The notes under the pieces are model-generated. The model was not told the DNA's origin and searched no databases. It saw only the letters and a program-made list of their open reading frames with translations. A program made the translations under genes and the position numbers. From NCBI RefSeq assembly GCF_900143625.1, contig NZ_FRFF01000045.1, positions 1-64,000 of the forward strand: a DNA stretch of 64,000 bases. Reading direction: 5' to 3'. The DNA comes from Nocardiopsis sp. JB363. GTDB taxonomy: Bacteria; Actinomycetota; Actinomycetes; Streptosporangiales; Streptosporangiaceae. Below are positions 1 through 7,189 of the stretch, one piece after another; the first letter of the stretch is position 1; every line of letters starts with the position of its first letter.

Positions 1-186
1 CTACCGATCCCGCACCCCCGCCGAGAACAAGTGCCGCCCCCGCCGCTCCCGCGCAGGTCGGACCGGCCGCGCCGCCCGGCGAGCCACCGCAAACCCCGCC
101 GCCGGATCGGCCACCTACTGACCGGCTACGCCCTGGCCGCACTGGCCGGCGCGATGGCCCAACCCCTGATCACCTTCCTGAGCTGA
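1..186 (+). CDS. C-terminal end of an unidentified membrane protein (5' cut by window edge)
   Basis: An open frame runs in from the left edge and stops with TGA at 184-186. The visible 61 residues are Pro/Arg-rich and end in one hydrophobic segment (about 23 residues, LLTGYALAALAGAM onward), so the protein probably ends with a membrane helix. Family unknown. The stop lies 18 bases before a strong hairpin, which supports a real gene end. The start and most of the protein lie outside the window. Confidence 0.5.
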   Translation, partial: LPIPHPRREQVPPPPLPRRSDRPRRPASHRKPRRRIGHLLTGYALAALAGAMAQPLITFLS

Positions 187-203
187 CCCACCCGAACCCA
201 CCA

Positions 204-246
204 GAACAGGCCGCACCGGAGCGCGGTCCCCGGTGCGGCCCCTGTT
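204..246. terminator. Bidirectional hairpin terminator
   Basis: A perfect 11-bp inverted repeat (GGCCGCACCGG at 209-219, CCGGTGCGGCC at 230-240) extends outward past a 2-base bulge by GAACAG/CTGTTC. It sits between the converging end of the left-edge gene and the PIN remnant. There is no U-tract, as is common in actinomycetes. Confidence 0.75.
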
Positions 247-250
247 CAGG

Positions 251-384
251 TCACTCGGACTGCAACTCGGCGACCGACTGATGCAGGCCATTGCGCTGTA
301 GACGGGTGAACACGTCCGAGATCGGGCCAAGAGGCCTACGCCAAGAGTCGGCGATCTGCTGTGCGCAGGACCAGACGATCTTTT
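251..384 (-). pseudogene. C-terminal remnant of a PIN-domain toxin
   Basis: Just past the antitoxin stop, in another frame, about 43 codons can be read on the minus strand and end in TGA at 251-253. They resemble the tail of actinobacterial PIN-domain toxins: a tryptophan/arginine region, then FTRLQRNGLHQSVAEL. This ends like the family pattern (two helices, 'LDRLERNGLV.SVA'). The nuclease body with its acidic residues, roughly 150 residues, is missing, and the fragment begins right where the toxin start would be. I infer an internal deletion that joined the antitoxin end to the toxin tail. The match is from memory of family sequences and was not searched. Confidence 0.55.
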
Positions 385-833
385 CAGTCCAGGCCCGGTT
401 CCCGGTTCATCGCGGACAGTTCGTCGGCGGCCTCACGGCGGCGCTGGTCGTCTCTGCGCATGTACTCCATGAGAGACGCGGCCCTCACCCGTCGATGAGT
501 ACCGACCTTCCGATACTCGATCTCCTCGGCTTGAAGCAGGCCGATCAGGTGGGGGCGAGAGACGTTGAGCATGTCCGCCGCCTGCTGAGTCGTCAGTTCG
601 GCGTGCTCGGGAACGATCGAGACCCCGCGTCCGGCCGCCATGTGCGTGAGCACACCGACCAGGAGCTCGACCGCGGCTCGTGGGAGCAGCAACTCCTCCT
701 GGTTCTCCTCGACGATCACCGGGACCGGGGTCAATGCTTCGTGGTGCTCGTCCAAGTAACGGCGAATACGGGGCAGCGCGCTCTCGGCTGCTTCGACCTG
801 CTCGTTGTCAGGGCACGAGGACAACACGGCCAT
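384..833 (-). CDS. Antitoxin-like protein with excisionase-type helix-turn-helix
   Basis: This is a 149-residue DNA-binding protein. Residues about 78-130 form an excisionase-like (HTH_17) domain (LTTQQAADMLNVSRPHL followed by a basic RKVGTHRRV wing). The N-terminal half is acidic and contains a run of glutamates. This layout is typical of antitoxins encoded directly before PIN-domain toxins in actinobacteria. Such antitoxins bind their own promoter and neutralise the RNase. The ATG at 833 has a strong GGAGG site. The partner toxin survives only as a 3' fragment, so this gene is now probably an orphan antitoxin or repressor. Three 9-bp repeats upstream are the likely operator. Confidence 0.75.
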   Translation of the reverse strand: MAVLSSCPDNEQVEAAESALPRIRRYLDEHHEALTPVPVIVEENQEELLLPRAAVELLVGVLTHMAAGRGVSIVPEHAELTTQQAADMLNVSRPHLIGLLQAEEIEYRKVGTHRRVRAASLMEYMRRDDQRRREAADELSAMNREPGLD

Positions 834-891
834 GATCCCTCCTCAGTCGTTCCAGGGATCGACACCCGACATCTATTCGCAGTATCCGCAA

Positions 892-918
892 CAAACGAAG
901 CAAACGAAGCAAACGAAA
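892..918. repeat. Three tandem 9-bp repeats, probable operator
   Basis: Units CAAACGAAG, CAAACGAAG and CAAACGAAA lie end to end, 59 bases upstream of the antitoxin start. The 9-bp period is close to one helical turn, so repressor subunits could bind on one face. Autoregulation by the antitoxin is an inference from position. Confidence 0.55.
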
Positions 919-967
919 GTGATTCGCACACTTTCACTTCTTGGGCCCTCGGCCGCTCGGCTGAGGA

Positions 968-1417
968 CTACTGCACGTCGAACTCGTTGCCCTCGGGGTC
1001 GCGCATGGTCACGTGCGAGGCCCCGGGTTCCTCGACGACGGCGACGGAGACGGCGCCCAGCCCCTCCAGACGGGCGACCTCGGCGTCGCGTTCCCCCGAT
1101 GCCGTCCGTAGGTCCAGGTGCATCCGGTTCTTCACCGTCTTGGGTTCGGGCACCTGCTGGAACAGGATGCGCCGCCCCAGGCCGGCACCGGTGAACTCGT
1201 GCACGGGGTCCTCCGGATGGCGAATGACCGCGATCGTGCGCCAGGCCTTGCGCCCGTCGACGACCGTGTAGTCGTCCTCCCCGGCCAGACCCTGAGCGAG
1301 CACGTGTTCGATGAGGGCGCTGTTGTCCTCCGGTTCGTAACCCATCGCCTCCGCCCAGAAGCGGGAGAGCGTGAGCGGCGCGGCACAGTCCACGACGATC
1401 TGGTAGTCGAGAGCCAT
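968..1417 (-). CDS. VOC-family (glyoxalase/bleomycin-resistance fold) protein
   Basis: The protein is 149 residues long, normal for a single-chain VOC protein of the Glyoxalase_6 type. It shows two beta-alpha-beta-beta-beta repeats. The first starts LDYQIVVDCAAPLTLSRFW, and the second ends in the usual VTMRDPEGNEFDV. Family members bind a metal or small hydrophobic ligand; some are lyases or drug-binding proteins, and the substrate here cannot be told. The ATG at 1417 has a GGAGGAG ribosome site. It is divergent from the CGNR gene, with which it shares a 64-base control region. Confidence 0.85.
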   Translation of the reverse strand: MALDYQIVVDCAAPLTLSRFWAEAMGYEPEDNSALIEHVLAQGLAGEDDYTVVDGRKAWRTIAVIRHPEDPVHEFTGAGLGRRILFQQVPEPKTVKNRMHLDLRTASGERDAEVARLEGLGAVSVAVVEEPGASHVTMRDPEGNEFDVQ

Positions 1418-1464
1418 CGTCCAACTCCTCCGATCGGGGACGAGACCTGCCCCGCCCTCTGATT

Positions 1465-1477
1465 CCAGTTATACTGG
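1465..1477 (+). promoter_or_regulatory. Palindromic -10 region of the CGNR gene (leaderless promoter)
   Basis: CCAGT-TAT-ACTGG is a perfect palindrome enclosing a -10 box TATACT (1470-1475). Seven bases later comes the GTG start of the CGNR gene, so its mRNA is probably leaderless. A repressor bound here would block the promoter and could also affect the divergent VOC gene. Confidence 0.6.
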
Positions 1478-1481
1478 TTAC

Positions 1482-2078
1482 GTGAGACAGAGCACAACCG
1501 GCTTGCCGATGACACCGCCCGATGGTTCCGCCTACTTCTTCGACCCGGGGAGCCTCTGCCTGGAGCTGCTGGTCACCGGCGGCCCCGGTGATTTCGCCCG
1601 GTGGGAGGTCCTGCGCGAACCCGACGACCTGGCGCACTGGCTGGCCGACTGCGGCCTGCGCCTCGACCCCGCCCGGGTCCGGGTCACCGAGGCCGAGCTT
1701 CGCGACGCCCGGAAGCTGCGCGACACCCTCCACCACGTGCTGCGCGCCCTGCCGGAGCCGCCCGACGCTGCGGACGTCGCACCGATCAACGCGGCCGCGG
1801 AGCATCCGCCGCTCGCGCCCCGGTTGATCGGTGACGGGAACACCACCTGGGTTCTGCCCTGCGACGCCGCACAGGCCCTGTCGGAGTTCGCCCGCGACGC
1901 CATCGACCTGCTCACCGGTGATCACGCCCACCGCGTCCGGGAGTGTTCCGCGCACGACTGTCGACTGCTGTTCGTGGACACCTCGCGGCCGGGCAAGCGC
2001 CGCTGGTGTTCCATGGAACGCTGCGGAAACCGGGCCAAGGTCCATGCCCTGCGCGCACGGCGGGCCGAGACCCCTTGA
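1482..2078 (+). CDS. CGNR zinc-finger (ABATE-domain) putative transcriptional regulator
   Basis: This 198-residue protein has an ABATE-like N-terminal domain (about 20-140) and a C-terminal CGNR zinc finger. In the finger, Cys residues in ECSAHDC and RRWCSMERCGNR form the metal site, followed by a basic tail. Family members are presumed DNA-binding regulators of stress or detoxification genes. The GTG at 1482 is chosen because it lies exactly 7 bases after the TATACT box; an in-frame ATG at 1509 is the alternative. It may regulate the divergent VOC gene through the palindrome between them. The stop lies 7 bases from the converging next gene. Confidence 0.8.
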   Translation: MRQSTTGLPMTPPDGSAYFFDPGSLCLELLVTGGPGDFARWEVLREPDDLAHWLADCGLRLDPARVRVTEAELRDARKLRDTLHHVLRALPEPPDAADVAPINAAAEHPPLAPRLIGDGNTTWVLPCDAAQALSEFARDAIDLLTGDHAHRVRECSAHDCRLLFVDTSRPGKRRWCSMERCGNRAKVHALRARRAETP

Positions 2079-2085
2079 ACCCGGG

Positions 2086-3159
2086 TCAGGTGCGGCGGAC
2101 CAGGAGGGTGATGGCGCCGATCAGCACCACGGCGACGGCGACGCCCCCGAGGATGAGCGGGGTCGATCCGATGGCCGCCCCCTGTTCCTCCTCGGCGTCC
2201 TCGGTCGCCCCCTCCGGGGTATCCGGGGACGACTCCGCCGGTTCGTCCACCTCCGCGTGTTCGGGCCGTTGGTCCCCTTCCAGCGGCACCCGCCAGACCG
2301 GGGCGTGTTCCCCTTCGGTGCCGGCCATGAGCGCGGTCCCCTCCGGGGTGAAGGCGATCGACTCGCCCTGATCGCTCTCCGGCAGGTCGAAGGAGCCCAC
2401 GGAAGTACCCGGGACCCCGTCCGCGGAGTCGTAGACCGTCACACCCCAGTAGGTGCGGATGGCGTAACGGGTACCGTCGGCGCTGAACGCGGCGTCGGTG
2501 GCGAACAGGGGCGCGGAGTCGACCCGCTCCAGGACGTTCTCCCCCTCGGGTCCCATGTTCTCGGGGGCCGCGTACACACCGCCGGAGAACTCCTTGGAGA
2601 CCACGTACAGGCGCCCGTCGCGCGGGTCGATCATCATGCCCTCGGCGTCGCGACCGCCGTCCTCGTAGGTGAAGGTCAGCACCGCGGGGTCCAGGACCAT
2701 GTCGCCCAGGACCTCGGGTTCGGCGAAGTGGTACACCCGGACGTTCGGCCAGCCTCCCCCGAAGTTGTCGCCGATGTCGCCGACGAACACCGCCGGCTCC
2801 CCCTCCGGCCCCTCGGCGACGCTGACCGCCTCCCAGTCGCGGCGTTCCACGTTCAGGGTGACCGTGGCGACGGTCTCGCCGGCCTCGTTCACGGCGTACA
2901 CCTCGCTGGGGTGGTCACCGCTGTCGTTGTGCGTCCACCACACGCCCTCGTGGCGCAGTGACGGGGCCAGTCCGCTGGACTCGGAGATCCGCGGGTCCTC
3001 GAACTCGAAGGCGATCTCCGACCCCTCCGGCCCCTCCCCGCCTCGCGGGTAGTCCGTCCCTCCGTCCCCGTCCTCGGGGATCTCCGGTTCGGCCACGGCG
3101 GGCGCCGCGGGAACGAGGACGAACAAGGCAGCCGCGACGAGGGCCAGAGGAGTTCTCAT
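2086..3159 (-). CDS. Secreted, membrane-anchored beta-propeller-like protein
   Basis: The protein is 357 residues long from the ATG at 3159, which has AGGA 8-9 bases upstream; an ATG at 3168 is also possible. An N-terminal signal peptide (MRTPLALVAAALFVLVPAAP) is followed by a domain of about 250 residues. Its repeated blade-like strands include THNDSGDHPSEVYAV, VFVGDIGDN and RDAEGMMIDPRDGRLYVV. An acidic Pro/Glu/Ser/Thr stalk and a single C-terminal membrane helix with a short RRT tail complete it. The body recalls WD40-like or phytase/esterase-like propellers exposed on the cell surface. Ligand unknown. Confidence 0.7.
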   Translation of the reverse strand: MRTPLALVAAALFVLVPAAPAVAEPEIPEDGDGGTDYPRGGEGPEGSEIAFEFEDPRISESSGLAPSLRHEGVWWTHNDSGDHPSEVYAVNEAGETVATVTLNVERRDWEAVSVAEGPEGEPAVFVGDIGDNFGGGWPNVRVYHFAEPEVLGDMVLDPAVLTFTYEDGGRDAEGMMIDPRDGRLYVVSKEFSGGVYAAPENMGPEGENVLERVDSAPLFATDAAFSADGTRYAIRTYWGVTVYDSADGVPGTSVGSFDLPESDQGESIAFTPEGTALMAGTEGEHAPVWRVPLEGDQRPEHAEVDEPAESSPDTPEGATEDAEEEQGAAIGSTPLILGGVAVAVVLIGAITLLVRRT

Positions 3160-3250
3160 ACCGGCCATCCTGCCAGGGGAGGGCACAAGTGGCTTGCACC
3201 CGAGCGTGAACGGGCACATTCGGCTTACAGAGCGCCGTAAGGAGAGTCCC

Positions 3251-3976
3251 ATGAGGATCGTCGCCTGTCTCAACGGTGATCGCCGCCCGGGCGCCCACCC
3301 CTCCCTGCCCGTGTCCATCGATCAACTCGTCGCCGACGCCCACTCGGTGGTGGAGGCCGGCGCGACCGGCCTCCATGTCCATCCGCGCGACCCGAGTGGC
3401 GCCGAGTCCCTGGATCCGTCCGTGGTCTCGGCGCTGATGGAGCGGTTGCGAGCCGACGGACCCGACGTCCCGGTGTCCCTGACCACGTCCCTCTCCGCCG
3501 AGTCCGACCCTTGGAGACGCTACGACCTGGTCCAGAGATGGGCGTCGCCGGCCTTACCCGACTCCGTGTCGGTGAACCTGCACGAGGCGGGGTCGGTGGA
3601 CCTGGTCCACCTGTTGGGCGATCGCCGGGTCGAGGTGGAGGCCGGGGTGTGGACGGTGGAGGCGGCCCGGATCCTGGTGGCCACGGGGATCGAGGTCGCC
3701 ACGGTACTGGTGGAGCCCACCCAGGTGGCGGTGGAGGACGCGCGGCGCAACGCGGACGCGATCAACGCCCTGCTCGACCGCGCGAAGGTGGGGGCGCCGC
3801 GGTTGCTGCACGGAGCGGACGCCACGGCGTGGCCGATGTTGGAGGTCGCCCTGGACACCGGGTGCGATATTCGGATCGGGTTGGAGGACACGATGCGCCT
3901 GCCGGACGGGACGGAGGCCTTCGACAACGCGGCACTGATCGCGCACGCCGTCGGCCTGGCCGCCACCACCGCCTGA
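3251..3976 (+). CDS. BKACE-family beta-keto acid cleavage enzyme (DUF849)
   Basis: This 241-residue TIM-barrel-like protein belongs to the beta-keto acid cleavage enzymes, which use zinc and acetyl-CoA to split beta-keto acids such as 3-keto-5-aminohexanoate. The family HxH zinc motif is visible in GLHVHPRDPSG near residue 40. The C-terminal IRIGLEDTMRLPDG strand is also typical. It is shorter than the usual 270-310 residues, mostly in loops. The ATG at 3251 has AAGGAGAG in front. No lysine-fermentation or carnitine genes are nearby, so the substrate is open. Confidence 0.8.
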   Translation: MRIVACLNGDRRPGAHPSLPVSIDQLVADAHSVVEAGATGLHVHPRDPSGAESLDPSVVSALMERLRADGPDVPVSLTTSLSAESDPWRRYDLVQRWASPALPDSVSVNLHEAGSVDLVHLLGDRRVEVEAGVWTVEAARILVATGIEVATVLVEPTQVAVEDARRNADAINALLDRAKVGAPRLLHGADATAWPMLEVALDTGCDIRIGLEDTMRLPDGTEAFDNAALIAHAVGLAATTA

Positions 3977-4023
3977 ACCCCGACTGTCCCTGCACCTCGA
4001 CCGTCCCTGAACGGGCGCGGGTC

Positions 4024-4377
4024 CTACGTCCCGCGGCTCTCGGTGAGCCGGCGTTCGAGGCGTTCCTCGGTCGCCGCGAGCGTGTCGATGCGTTCGCGGA
4101 CCGCCTGGAGTCTTTGCTCGTAGAGGGCGACGGCCTCGGCGCAGTCGGGTTCGCGGACCAGGTCCAGTTCGAGGCAGGCCCGCAGTTCTCGGATGTCCTC
4201 GGAGGTCAGCCCGGACTCCAGGAGCAGTCGGATGTTGCGGACCCGTTCGACCGCGTCCGGCCCGTATTCGCGATACCCGTTCTGTGCCCGTTCGGAGGCC
4301 AGGAGCCCACGTTTCTCGTAGTAGCGCAGGGAGCGCACGCTGGCGCCACTGCGTTCGGCGAGTTCTCCGATGCGCAT
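4024..4377 (-). CDS. MerR-family transcriptional regulator
   Basis: The protein is 117 residues long from the ATG at 4377 (GGAGGAATC site). The N-terminus is a MerR winged helix (MRIGELAERSGASVRSLRYYEKRGLL) followed by a second HTH and a dimerisation coiled coil rich in Glu/Arg. No cysteine cluster for metal binding is apparent beyond C residues at about 78 and 89, so it is probably a drug- or redox-type regulator. It lies 39 bases after the MFS gene on the same strand. The operon promoter has a MerR-type stretched spacer with a palindrome, so autoregulation together with the transporter is likely. Confidence 0.88.
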   Translation of the reverse strand: MRIGELAERSGASVRSLRYYEKRGLLASERAQNGYREYGPDAVERVRNIRLLLESGLTSEDIRELRACLELDLVREPDCAEAVALYEQRLQAVRERIDTLAATEERLERRLTESRGT

Positions 4378-4416
4378 GATTCCTCCGTGCCCCGGTGTCG
4401 TGACCACCGTCCCAGC

Positions 4417-5634
4417 CTAGGTTCCGCTCCCCTGAGGGGCCAGAGGCTCCGGGACCGCGGTGGGATATCGGCGGACGGACAGCGCCATCACCACCAGGGC
4501 CACGAATCCGACGCAGGCCGCGGCCACGGGCACCGCCGCGCCACCGGAGGAGGCCACCACCGCACCGCCGACCATGCCCGCCACCGCGGTCCCCACGTAG
4601 AGTCCGCCGGTGTTGAGGGCGAGGGCCTCGGTGCCGGCCTCCCCGGCCAGGCCGAGCAGCCGGGCGCTCATGGGCGCGGCGAACCCCCAGGCGGCGAACC
4701 CCCACACCGCGAGGACCCCGCCCAGGGCCCACGCCGGGAGTCCTCCCCCGGTCAGCGGGGCGAGGAGCGCCAGGACGACGCTGGTGGCGACCATCCCGAC
4801 GAAGGTGACCAGGAGGACCCGGTCGGCGCCCCACCGGTCGGTGGCCCGACCGCACACCAGGGTGCCGAGCGCGCCGGCCACACCGATCGTGGCGATCAGG
4901 GGAGCCAGGACCACGCCCGAGGAACCGGTGAGGTCCACGGTGATCGGAGCGATGTAGGTGTAGGTCATGAACCCGCAGCTCGCACCCAGGACGGTCCCGG
5001 TGACGCAGAACAGGATCGCGGGACGGGACAGCGCCCTGAGCTGCTCACGCGGGCCCGCCTGCGAGGATCCGGGCAGCGAGGGGAGCAACGCGGCCGAGGC
5101 GAGCAGGACCAGGCCGGTGAAGACGGCCACGGCGACGAAGGCCGCACGCCAACCGAAGGCGGCCCCGAGCACGGTGCCGGCCGGTACACCCAGGAACAGC
5201 GACACGGTGAGGCCCGCGGCCACCATTCCGACCGCGCGACCGGTGCGTTCGGGTGCGGACAGCCCCGCGGCCATGGCGAAGGCGACCGGGGTGATGAGGG
5301 CCGCCACCAGCGCGGCGCAGACCCGCAACGCCATCAGCGTGACGTATCCGGGAGCCAGCGCGGTGACCAGGTTGACCAGTGCGAACAGGGAGAGCGCGCC
5401 GAGCAGCAGGGTGCGTCGGGGCAGCCGGGCCGTGGCCACCGCCAACGGCGGGGCCGCCACGGCATAGGTGATCGAGAAGAGGGTGACCAGCTGTCCGGCG
5501 GCGGCCATGCCCACATCGAGGTCTTGGGCGATGACGGGCAGCAGGCCGGCGATGAGCAGGTCGTCGGTACCGACGGCGAAGGCGGCCAGGGTCAGGCAGA
5601 GCAGCCGGCCCGGGCCCAGTGTGCGTGAGGACAT
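4417..5634 (-). CDS. MFS drug/solute efflux transporter (DHA1 type)
   Basis: The protein is 405 residues long with about 12 membrane helices. The N-terminal AVGTDDLLIAGLLPVIAQDL resembles AraJ/CmlR-type proton antiporters, with motif A reduced (LARLPRRTLLL-like loop). Such transporters export chloramphenicol-like drugs or sugars; the substrate is unknown. It is the first gene of an operon with merR. The ATG at 5634 directly follows a promoter whose predicted start point is 0-2 bases upstream, so the mRNA is leaderless or nearly so. Confidence 0.85.
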   Translation of the reverse strand: MSSRTLGPGRLLCLTLAAFAVGTDDLLIAGLLPVIAQDLDVGMAAAGQLVTLFSITYAVAAPPLAVATARLPRRTLLLGALSLFALVNLVTALAPGYVTLMALRVCAALVAALITPVAFAMAAGLSAPERTGRAVGMVAAGLTVSLFLGVPAGTVLGAAFGWRAAFVAVAVFTGLVLLASAALLPSLPGSSQAGPREQLRALSRPAILFCVTGTVLGASCGFMTYTYIAPITVDLTGSSGVVLAPLIATIGVAGALGTLVCGRATDRWGADRVLLVTFVGMVATSVVLALLAPLTGGGLPAWALGGVLAVWGFAAWGFAAPMSARLLGLAGEAGTEALALNTGGLYVGTAVAGMVGGAVVASSGGAAVPVAAACVGFVALVVMALSVRRYPTAVPEPLAPQGSGT

Positions 5635-5640
5635 GGCGGA

Positions 5641-5673
5641 ACGCTAGAACCCTGACACAGGTGTCAGGGTCAA
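5641..5673 (-). promoter_or_regulatory. MerR-controlled promoter with long spacer and palindromic operator
   Basis: Read on the minus strand, -35 TTGACC (5668-5673) is separated by 19 bases from TCTAGC (5643-5648), or by 21 from TAGCGT (5641-5646). The spacer holds a perfect 10-bp palindrome: ACCCTGACAC, two bases, GTGTCAGGGT (5649-5670). A long spacer filled by a dyad is the hallmark of promoters that MerR regulators activate by DNA twisting. Confidence 0.85.
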
Positions 5674-5703
5674 GTCGCGCCCGGGGAGGAGCCTCGGGTC
5701 CGG

Positions 5704-5802
5704 TCAGCCGAGAAGGGCGCCCAGGATCACGATGGCCATGATCGAACCGAGCACCACGGGCAACAGCCAGCGCTGCTTGCGGTTGTTGGTGAGCATGCTC
5801 AT
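5704..5802 (-). CDS. 32-residue single-helix membrane peptide, coupled to the upstream gene
   Basis: The peptide starts MSMLTNNRKQRW, followed by one hydrophobic helix of about 20 residues, and ends LG. The ATG at 5802 overlaps the TGA of the RNA phosphodiesterase gene as ATGA, so translation is probably coupled. A second ATG at 5796 is possible. No function is known. A positive N-terminus before one membrane helix predicts the N-terminus inside the cell. It could be a regulator or partner peptide. It is a real gene only if the peptide is conserved in relatives. Confidence 0.55.
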   Translation of the reverse strand: MSMLTNNRKQRWLLPVVLGSIMAIVILGALLG

Positions 5803-6380
5803 GACGTGCCGCACTCCGGTGCTCGTTGGGATTCGCCTTCCCAGGGTAGTCGCCAGGTCCGGACGGTCCGGTAGCGGTCCGCCCTTCCGGGTCGACTCTC
5901 CACCAGGTCGACCCGATCGGCCCGCCAGCCGACCCGGGGCGGTTCGCCCAGCGTGTGCGGAAACCCGGCCGGGGAGCGCGGTGGGCGGGCCCGCGCGAGG
6001 GTGAGGTGCGGCACGAAGGGACGTGACGCGACGGGCACGTCGTTGGTTCGCGCGGCCGTGGTCAGGTCGTGGACCAGCCCGTCCAGTGGGCCGCCCACCC
6101 CGGCCCAGAACACGGAGGCGGATCCGCTGTTGCGAGGAAAGGTGCCCCAACCGTCGAGCGTCAGGTCGGGTGCGGGACGTCCGTGGAGGCACTCCCCCAA
6201 CGCGTCGGCGAGCCGGGGGACCCGTTCGTCGACGACCTCTCCGAGGAAGAGCAGGGTGAGGTGCCATTCCTCGCTGCGGGTCCAGCGAAGCTCCGGCGAG
6301 TGCCGACGCGTACGCCGAACGGTCTCCTCCAGCGCGTCGATGACCTCCGGCGGGGGCCATAGCGCGACGAACAGTCTCAC
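5799..6380 (-). CDS. thpR: RNA 2',3'-cyclic phosphodiesterase (2H/LigT family)
   Basis: The protein is 193 residues long, the normal size for ThpR. It opens 2',3'-cyclic phosphate ends of RNA to 2'-phosphates (historically called 2'-5' RNA ligase). Both catalytic H-x-T motifs are present: HLTLLFLG near residue 40 and HLTLARARPP near residue 128. The GTG at 6380 (VRLFVALWPP) is chosen because family members begin here; GGAGG lies about 11 bases upstream. It is divergent from the TauE gene and overlaps the small membrane peptide by four bases. Confidence 0.88.
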   Translation of the reverse strand: MRLFVALWPPPEVIDALEETVRRTRRHSPELRWTRSEEWHLTLLFLGEVVDERVPRLADALGECLHGRPAPDLTLDGWGTFPRNSGSASVFWAGVGGPLDGLVHDLTTAARTNDVPVASRPFVPHLTLARARPPRSPAGFPHTLGEPPRVGWRADRVDLVESRPGRADRYRTVRTWRLPWEGESQRAPECGTS

Positions 6381-6457
6381 AGCGGATCGGCCTCCTCCGG
6401 TGCGCGGAACGATTAGGGTCACCTGGTCCCCTCCCATCCTCCCTTGGAGACGTACCC

Positions 6458-7189
6458 GTGTCCGTCCTCGTCGGCGTGTTCGTCACCCTCACCCTGGCCG
6501 CGCTGGTCCGGATCGCCGCCGGGTTCGGCTTCTCGTTGGTCTCGGTCCCCCCGCTGGCCCTGCTCCTGGACCCGGTGACCGCGGTGGTGATCGCGGCGAC
6601 GCTGGCCGTGCCGTTGAACCTGTGGGTCGCGGTGGGCGATCGGGCCCACGTGGACCGACGCGGCGCCCTGGTGTTGTTGGTGTGCTCTCTGGCCGGCGTG
6701 CCGTTCGGTCTGTGGGCGCTCAACGTCCTGTCGGAATCGACCCTGTTGTCGCTGATCGCGGTCACGGTGGTCGCCGGAACCCTGTTGGTGGGGCTACGGG
6801 TGCGCGTGCCCGGTGGTATGAGCGCGGCGGGTGGGATGAGCGCGCTCTCGGGCGCCTCGTTCGCCGCGACCGCGATCGACGGGCCGATCCTGGTCGCCGG
6901 TATGCAGGGCTCGCGCCTGGCCGACCTGGAACCACGGGAGCAGCGCGCCACGCTCGCCGTGGTGTTCTCGGCGACGAGCGTGGCGACGCTGGTGGGGTTC
7001 GGCTTCGGTGGTCAGCTGACCCCGGAGGTGGGGACCCTGGTGGCCGTGGGCGTCCCGGCCCTGTTGGTGGGCACGTTCGCCGGAGAACGGCTGTTCCGGA
7101 GGTTGAACGCCGAACTCTTCCGACGCACCATCCTGGTGCTGCTCGTGGTGAGTTCGGTGTCGATGCTCACGCGTGTGGTCACCGCCTGA
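6458..7189 (+). CDS. TauE/SafE-family sulfite/anion exporter
   Basis: This 243-residue membrane protein has about 7-8 helices and two TauE/SafE half repeats. Each begins with a small-residue-rich helix: AALVRIAAGFGFSLVSVPPL, then SGASFAATAIDGP. Relatives export sulfite, sulfoacetate or other organosulfonates. The GTG start at 6458 has TTGGAG upstream. The 3' end overlaps the converging MFS gene by 11 bases. No sulfur-oxidation genes are adjacent, so the substrate is uncertain. Confidence 0.85.
   Translation: MSVLVGVFVTLTLAALVRIAAGFGFSLVSVPPLALLLDPVTAVVIAATLAVPLNLWVAVGDRAHVDRRGALVLLVCSLAGVPFGLWALNVLSESTLLSLIAVTVVAGTLLVGLRVRVPGGMSAAGGMSALSGASFAATAIDGPILVAGMQGSRLADLEPREQRATLAVVFSATSVATLVGFGFGGQLTPEVGTLVAVGVPALLVGTFAGERLFRRLNAELFRRTILVLLVVSSVSMLTRVVTA

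Noticed and set aside
3511-5628. A 705-codon plus-strand frame covering the BKACE, MerR and MFS genes
   Set aside because: It runs across three recognised genes in other frames and is Gly/Arg-rich without any motif.
5803-6951. Upstream part of a 415-codon frame ending in the small membrane peptide
   Set aside because: Only the last 32 codons look like protein; the rest overlaps two recognised genes with Arg/Pro/Thr low-complexity sequence.
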